Of a stretch of DNA of 18,007 bases, positions 14,459 through 18,007 are shown one piece after another; positions within the stretch are counted from its first letter, which is position 1, and each line of letters starts with the position of its first letter. The stretch lies in contig JALWZX010000040.1 in NCBI GenBank assembly GCA_027002375.1, forward strand, positions 1 to 18,007, written 5' to 3'. The stretch is from a candidate division WWE3 bacterium. Its GTDB lineage: Bacteria > Patescibacteriota > WWE3 > 2-01-FULL-39-13. The notes under the pieces are model-generated. The model was not told where the DNA came from. It saw only the letters and a program-made list of their open reading frames with translations, and did not search any database. Position numbers and translations under genes: made by a program.

Positions 14459-15481
14459 TTATACTTTAAATCTAACAACCTCTACCATTTCCTTTTCTTC
14501 TTTCAAATAGTTCGTTTTCTTTAAGATCCAAATTAAGGTTGCAGATAAAATTGGTGCGATTAGCATAACTAATCCAAAAGCCATATTAATTGTAAAGAAT
14601 AACATTAATGCAAAAAATGGAGCAAAATATTTTACAAATGGTGAGATAATTTGTCTAATCTGATCCTGCACCATTTTTTCTATTTCTAAACTATCTATTT
14701 GTTCATTAGCAAGATCTTTTGCTTTATTACTAGCTGTGTTTAGGGCTTGTTTACCTATATTATTGGTCTGTTCTGTGAGTGAATTTGACACGACTTCTGA
14801 GTTGGGCAAATTTTTAAGTAAATCGCTAATTTTAGAGTTAATTGTTTCGCTAACATTAGAATTTATGTTTTCTTCTGTGTTATCTATTATGCTATTTACT
14901 TGATTTTGCATTGTTGTTTTCATTATCGTAGACGTGGTTTTTGATATATAGCTTACCAGGTCATCTGTCAATTGTTTTTGCGATCGCGCATTATTGTTGT
15001 TTATGTAAAAAGTTAAAGATATTGCTACTGCTAAAAAGAACAATATTGTTTTTCCACTGGTAGAGAAAACATTACTCAAGCTTGGTTTAATTAAGTTGTA
15101 ATATGCCTTGTTTGTATTATGTACAGAGATTAGAATTCTAACTATCACAACAGAAAAAAATACAAGCAACGGCAAAATGTCATACGAATAATTTTTATAT
15201 GTGGAATTCAATAAATTTATTATGAAACCAGAAAATAATGTTACTCCAGAAGCAACTGCGATTACAATTTGTGATTTAGTATCTCTTAAAAGAATGATCG
15301 TAGAGATTAGACCAAACAAAAAAAGTGTTATGGAGATTGCCAACCATAGTAATACATTTAGAAAATTGGTGAATTCAAAAATTATTTCATACGATGATGC
15401 TAAATCAAAAGAATAATAGCCAAGCAATAGTGATCCAATGGCTGTAATCAATAAAAATGGAAACAATTTCCAAATATTCAT
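14459..15481 (-). CDS. Multi-pass membrane protein of unknown function
   Basis: I do not recognise a family. The 340 residues give about five hydrophobic helices in the first half (about 5-23, 40-65, 71-91, 101-120, 144-161), then a polar, helical, Asn/Ser/Thr-rich segment (about 162-278) with coiled-coil character, then a hydrophobic pair (about 283-319) and a short charged tail. The long segment between the membrane blocks would lie on one side of the membrane, probably outside. No catalytic motif is evident. The start is well supported: an extended -10 box lies exactly 6 bases before the ATG, so the mRNA is predicted to be leaderless. tRNA-Val lies 33 bases upstream on the same strand. manC follows 62 bases downstream; a functional link is not shown. 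Confidence 0.8.
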   Translation of the reverse strand: MNIWKLFPFLLITAIGSLLLGYYSFDLASSYEIIFEFTNFLNVLLWLAISITLFLFGLISTIILLRDTKSQIVIAVASGVTLFSGFIINLLNSTYKNYSYDILPLLVFFSVVIVRILISVHNTNKAYYNLIKPSLSNVFSTSGKTILFFLAVAISLTFYINNNNARSQKQLTDDLVSYISKTTSTIMKTTMQNQVNSIIDNTEENINSNVSETINSKISDLLKNLPNSEVVSNSLTEQTNNIGKQALNTASNKAKDLANEQIDSLEIEKMVQDQIRQIISPFVKYFAPFFALMLFFTINMAFGLVMLIAPILSATLIWILKKTNYLKEEKEMVEVVRFKV

Positions 15482-15487
15482 GTATCT

Positions 15488-15496
15488 ATTGTAACA
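15488..15496 (-). promoter_or_regulatory. Extended -10 promoter, leaderless, for the membrane protein
   Basis: TGTTACAAT on the - strand (TGn plus TACAAT) followed by exactly 6 bases and the ATG at 15481, so +1 would be the A of ATG. No -35 box. Confidence 0.5.
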
Positions 15497-15514
15497 AATT
15501 TTGAAAATTTAATC

Positions 15515-15591
15515 TGGTGGGTGGTGTAGGAGTCGAACCTACGACCTTCACAATGTCACTGTGACGCTCTAACCAACTGAGCTAACCACCC
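15515..15591 (-). tRNA. tRNA-Val (anticodon GAC)
   Basis: A 77-base class I tRNA with encoded CCA. The acceptor arms are GGGTGGT and ACCACCC, the D stem is GCTC/GAGC, the anticodon stem TCACA/TGTGA holds the loop GTGACAT with T33 then GAC, and the T arm is GTAGG, TTCGACT, CCTAC. The G at position 32 is less common. The discriminator is A. Confidence 0.96.
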
Positions 15592-15606
15592 AAAACTTGT
15601 ATGCAT

Positions 15607-15635
15607 ATAATACTTAAAGTTTTGAAATAATTCAA
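15607..15635 (-). promoter_or_regulatory. Promoter of tRNA-Val (TTGAAT-17-TATTAT)
   Basis: On the - strand TTGAAT (15635-15630), 17 bases, then TATTAT (15612-15607). The predicted start is about 9 bases before the tRNA 5' end. Confidence 0.5.
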
Positions 15636-15654
15636 CAAATCTTATTTTACGTAT

Positions 15655-16233
15655 TTATAATATTTTATCTATTATACCGTACTTGAGTGCCTCTTTTGGT
15701 TTCATCCAATGATCTCTTTCTATGTCAGCTTGTACCTTTTTCAAGCTTTGTCCGCTATGTTTTGCAATTATTTCGCAATATTCCTTTTTTACATTAATCA
15801 TTTCTTTTACAAATATTTCTAAGTCAGTAGTTTGTCCTTCTTTACCACCTAACGGTTGGTGAATCATTGTTTTAGCATGTGGTAGAGAAAATCTTTTATT
15901 TTTTGTGCCAGCCACTAATATTAGGGCTGCCGCAGATGCTGCCAAACCAAGATTTATTGTTTGTATATCAGGTTTTATTGTTTGCATCGTATCGTATATC
16001 GCAAGCCCAGCATAAACACCACCACCTGGGCTGTTTATATAAAGCTTTATGTCTTTTTCTTTTGATTCGCTCTCTAAAAATAACATTTGCGCAACAACCG
16101 TATTTGCACTTTCCATGGTAATCTCACTCGTTAAAAAAATGATTCTTTCTTTCAGTAATCTTGAATATATGTCGTAAGAACGGTCATAACCTCTTGGGTC
16201 ACGTTCTACTACAATTGGTACTAATGTGCTCAT
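15655..16233 (-). CDS. clpP: ATP-dependent Clp protease proteolytic subunit
   Basis: ClpP forms the double-heptamer serine protease barrel fed by ClpX or another AAA+ unfoldase. At 192 residues it has the usual length. The catalytic triad is visible: S100 in GLAASAAALILVAG (96-109), H125 in MIHQPLGG (123-130) and D174 in IERDHWM (171-177). INSPGG (66-71), of the oxyanion loop, and the C-terminal YGIIDKI are also present. The residues after the catalytic serine are Ala-Ala instead of the common Met-Gly. It lies 13 bases after tig, so the two are probably one transcript. clpX does not follow; tRNA-Val does. Confidence 0.97.
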   Translation of the reverse strand: MSTLVPIVVERDPRGYDRSYDIYSRLLKERIIFLTSEITMESANTVVAQMLFLESESKEKDIKLYINSPGGGVYAGLAIYDTMQTIKPDIQTINLGLAASAAALILVAGTKNKRFSLPHAKTMIHQPLGGKEGQTTDLEIFVKEMINVKKEYCEIIAKHSGQSLKKVQADIERDHWMKPKEALKYGIIDKIL

Positions 16234-16246
16234 AATTTAATATAAA

Positions 16247-17239
16247 TTATTTAGACTGTTTTTTATCTTTAGAATCTTTCTTATCATTGTCTGATCTTTT
16301 GCTTTTTTCATTCTTTTTATCTTTACTTTTTTCTTCTTTGTCTTTAGAATTTTTATGTTCCTTTTTGTTTGACTTATTAGACTTTGCTGTACTTTTAGAA
16401 ATTTCACCTTCTGCCATTTCAGACAACTTCTCTAAAGTTTTGTTTTTCATTAAAATTGCTTTAATATATAATCTTTGGTCAGGTTGGTTTAATACTTCTC
16501 TACTCTTTTCATCTGGAACTGCAGCAATTGTTTGTGATATTTCTGTATCTGTTACAGTTATACCTATTTCATTTGCCACTTCAGTTACAACAAATTCACC
16601 TGTTAGTGTTCGTTTTGCATTCTTTTTATAATCCTCGCGTAGTTGATCAGGCGTTTTATTTATAGATTTCAAATAATCATCAAGAGTTATTCCTAATTTT
16701 GCAGTTTGATCAATAAGTGATGACATCATACGATCGGTTTCTTCATCTATCAATATTTCGGGTACTCCAACTTCACTGTTTTGAATTAGTATGTCTACTA
16801 CCTGTTGATTTGTAAGTTTTGTTTTTTCATTTTTTCCTTGATTCATTTTTTCATATGTGGAAGTTAAAGCTTTTTTATAATCTCCAATTTTAATTTCTGG
16901 TTTCTCAATAAATATAATCTCTATTTCTAAATCCTTGTCTTCTTCGAATGTAATTATATTGAAACGAGGTTGAACAATAGGCTTATATTTATACTGATTT
17001 TGTACATCTTCATATATTTTAGGTAACATATGGTTTAAGGCATGCCCCCTTAATTTCCCCATATCAATATTCTTTTTTACTAAATCTAGTGGAGCTTGAC
17101 CTTTTCTAAAGCCTTTTACCTCTACATTTGACGCCTCATGTTGTAATGCCTCGTCTAGGTATTTTTTAGCAACCTCTTTTGAATCGGTTACTTTAACTTT
17201 ATATACGTTATTAGGTAATTTTTCTACTTCTGTCTTCAT
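16247..17239 (-). CDS. tig: Trigger factor without a PPIase domain
   Basis: A ribosome-bound chaperone that meets nascent chains at the exit tunnel. The 330 residues (E. coli has 432) hold the ribosome-binding domain (about 1-115) with the signature VKGFRKGQAP (41-50), then a C-terminal SurA-like helical domain (about 143-275). The FKBP-type PPIase domain that normally separates them is missing; only a short linker (about 115-142) remains. The last 50 residues are a low-complexity, Lys/Ser/Asp/Glu-rich tail that looks disordered and could contact RNA. The tig-clpP order is common in bacteria and links folding with degradation. The frame is intact, so the domain loss is clean. Confidence 0.93.
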   Translation of the reverse strand: MKTEVEKLPNNVYKVKVTDSKEVAKKYLDEALQHEASNVEVKGFRKGQAPLDLVKKNIDMGKLRGHALNHMLPKIYEDVQNQYKYKPIVQPRFNIITFEEDKDLEIEIIFIEKPEIKIGDYKKALTSTYEKMNQGKNEKTKLTNQQVVDILIQNSEVGVPEILIDEETDRMMSSLIDQTAKLGITLDDYLKSINKTPDQLREDYKKNAKRTLTGEFVVTEVANEIGITVTDTEISQTIAAVPDEKSREVLNQPDQRLYIKAILMKNKTLEKLSEMAEGEISKSTAKSNKSNKKEHKNSKDKEEKSKDKKNEKSKRSDNDKKDSKDKKQSK

Positions 17240-17319
17240 ATTCTTAATTTACATCAGTAGCAACCAGACACAAGAAATTAAATATTCAAATTCTTATCGC
17301 TAATTGATGTCATTAAATG

Positions 17320-17348
17320 ATAATAATATACTACATTTGATTATACAA
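17320..17348 (-). promoter_or_regulatory. Possible tig-clpP promoter
   Basis: TTGTAT (17348-17343), 17 bases, TATTAT (17325-17320) on the - strand in the 146-base gap upstream of tig. It would give a leader of about 70 bases. A nearer alternative is TAAATT placed 6 bases before the tig ATG. AT-rich sequence makes both weak. Confidence 0.3.
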
Positions 17349-17385
17349 GATTATTGATAATTGGCTATAACTAATGAAAGATCTG

Positions 17386-18007
17386 CTAGTATACCAAGTT
17401 TTCTAAATCATACATGTTTGTTTCAGATGAAACTATTCCCGAGTTCGCTTCTGGGTTTTTAATTGTGTAATACAGTTTATCGTTTTTTATGGAATCGATT
17501 GTATACATAGTTTGTGGTTCTATCTTTTTTATTGTAATACTTCCACCATTTTCTAGATTTATTGCCGTAATGCCCGGTGATTTTTTAGAAGAATGTGATG
17601 CTAAATTACCTTTAACACAGTTAGCGAATATTAAGTAATGGTTCCAGATTAATACAGGCCCGCCTTTTGAATTTGCACAAAAGTTAAGTGCAACTTGTTT
17701 TTTGTCATCAATAGAAATTACGATAATATTGTTAGCTGATTCAGAGTCTGAGTAAATTATCATATATTTTCTATTTTTTGTATTATCAATTCTAGAATTT
17801 TTGAATATAGAAAATTCACCATCAATTTCGTAAACAATTTTTTTCTTTTTATCATAAATAATTATATTACCACGCTTGTAGTTGGGTTGATTGTCTTTAA
17901 TATTTACAATGAATACGGCAAAATCTGAATTTTCATCAATTAGTTTCTTGTATGTATAATCAGTTAAATCTTTAATGTGATTATCTATGGTATTAATGTT
18001 TTTTGCA
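17386..18007 (-). CDS. C-terminal part of an unidentified protein (start beyond the window)
   Basis: The - strand frame is open from the right edge (18007) to a stop at 17386, 206 residues visible. An internal ATG at 17763 is not the likely start, because coding continues upstream without a stop. The sequence has a repetitive beta-strand look: short segments such as FAVFIVNIKD, NIIIYDKKKKIVYEIDGE, NIIVISIDDKKQVAL, HYLIFANC and KLYYTIKN alternate with polar turns, as in beta-propeller proteins. No catalytic motif or family was recognised. It is upstream of tig by about 150 bases and probably a separate unit. Confidence 0.75.
   Translation of the reverse strand, partial: AKNINTIDNHIKDLTDYTYKKLIDENSDFAVFIVNIKDNQPNYKRGNIIIYDKKKKIVYEIDGEFSIFKNSRIDNTKNRKYMIIYSDSESANNIIVISIDDKKQVALNFCANSKGGPVLIWNHYLIFANCVKGNLASHSSKKSPGITAINLENGGSITIKKIEPQTMYTIDSIKNDKLYYTIKNPEANSGIVSSETNMYDLENLVY

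Noticed and set aside
17386..17763. A complete 125-residue gene starting at 17763
   Set aside because: The frame stays open upstream to the window edge with similar beta-strand-like composition, so this is an internal Met of a larger protein.
1..18007. CRISPR array, insertion sequence, integrase or defence genes
   Set aside because: No regularly spaced repeats, transposase or nuclease motifs were found; apart from the two palindromes before pheS nothing suggests a mobile element.

Overview
The window is a strongly AT-rich (G+C roughly one third by eye), densely packed bacterial chromosome segment made almost entirely of housekeeping genes. UGA reads as stop (rplT ends in TGA; every Trp I checked is TGG), so the recoded Gracilibacteria/Absconditabacteria are unlikely. 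Several core proteins are trimmed: PheT lacks its OB-fold tRNA-binding domain, ThrRS lacks the TGS domain, and trigger factor lacks its PPIase domain. Together with the near absence of Shine-Dalgarno sequences and the sparse gene set, this suggests a Candidate Phyla Radiation (Patescibacteria) genome. That placement is inference; I cannot resolve the phylum.

Layout. Bases 1-388 hold the tail of an unidentified + strand gene and a short intergenic stretch. From 389 to 4100 lies a cell-envelope block: an LCP (LytR-CpsA-Psr) transferase gene behind tRNA-Tyr on the - strand, and a divergent class A penicillin-binding protein gene on the + strand. From 4165 to 10426, on the - strand, is the classical translation cluster read as thrS, infC, rpmI, rplT, pheS, pheT. 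From 10598 to 15481 (- strand) come a P2-type cation ATPase, a mannose-1-phosphate guanylyltransferase and an unidentified multi-pass membrane protein behind tRNA-Val. From 15655 to 18007 (- strand) are clpP, tig (trigger factor) and the C-terminal part of an unidentified protein cut by the window edge.

How the genes work together. LCP, PBP1A and the GDP-mannose enzyme make or decorate the cell wall and surface glycan. The thrS-pheT block supplies two tRNA synthetases, IF3 and two 50S proteins. Trigger factor and ClpP handle folding and turnover of new proteins.

Most interesting observations. (1) infC is broken into two frames exactly at a tandem (AAAAT)3 repeat in the interdomain linker; removing two repeat units restores one open frame with a linker of the normal length. 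(2) The infC N-terminal part has no ATG/GTG/TTG, so it probably starts at AUA. (3) At least five genes have an extended -10 box (TGnTATAAT-like) placed 6 to 13 bases from the ATG, implying leaderless or nearly leaderless mRNAs. (4) The ATPase carries DKTKTLT instead of DKTGTLT, and its KGA motif has lost the lysine. (5) Two related 23-base palindromes in direct orientation lie between rplT and pheS, possibly a regulatory switch or a transposon-end remnant. I found no CRISPR array, intact mobile element or convincing new multi-gene system.
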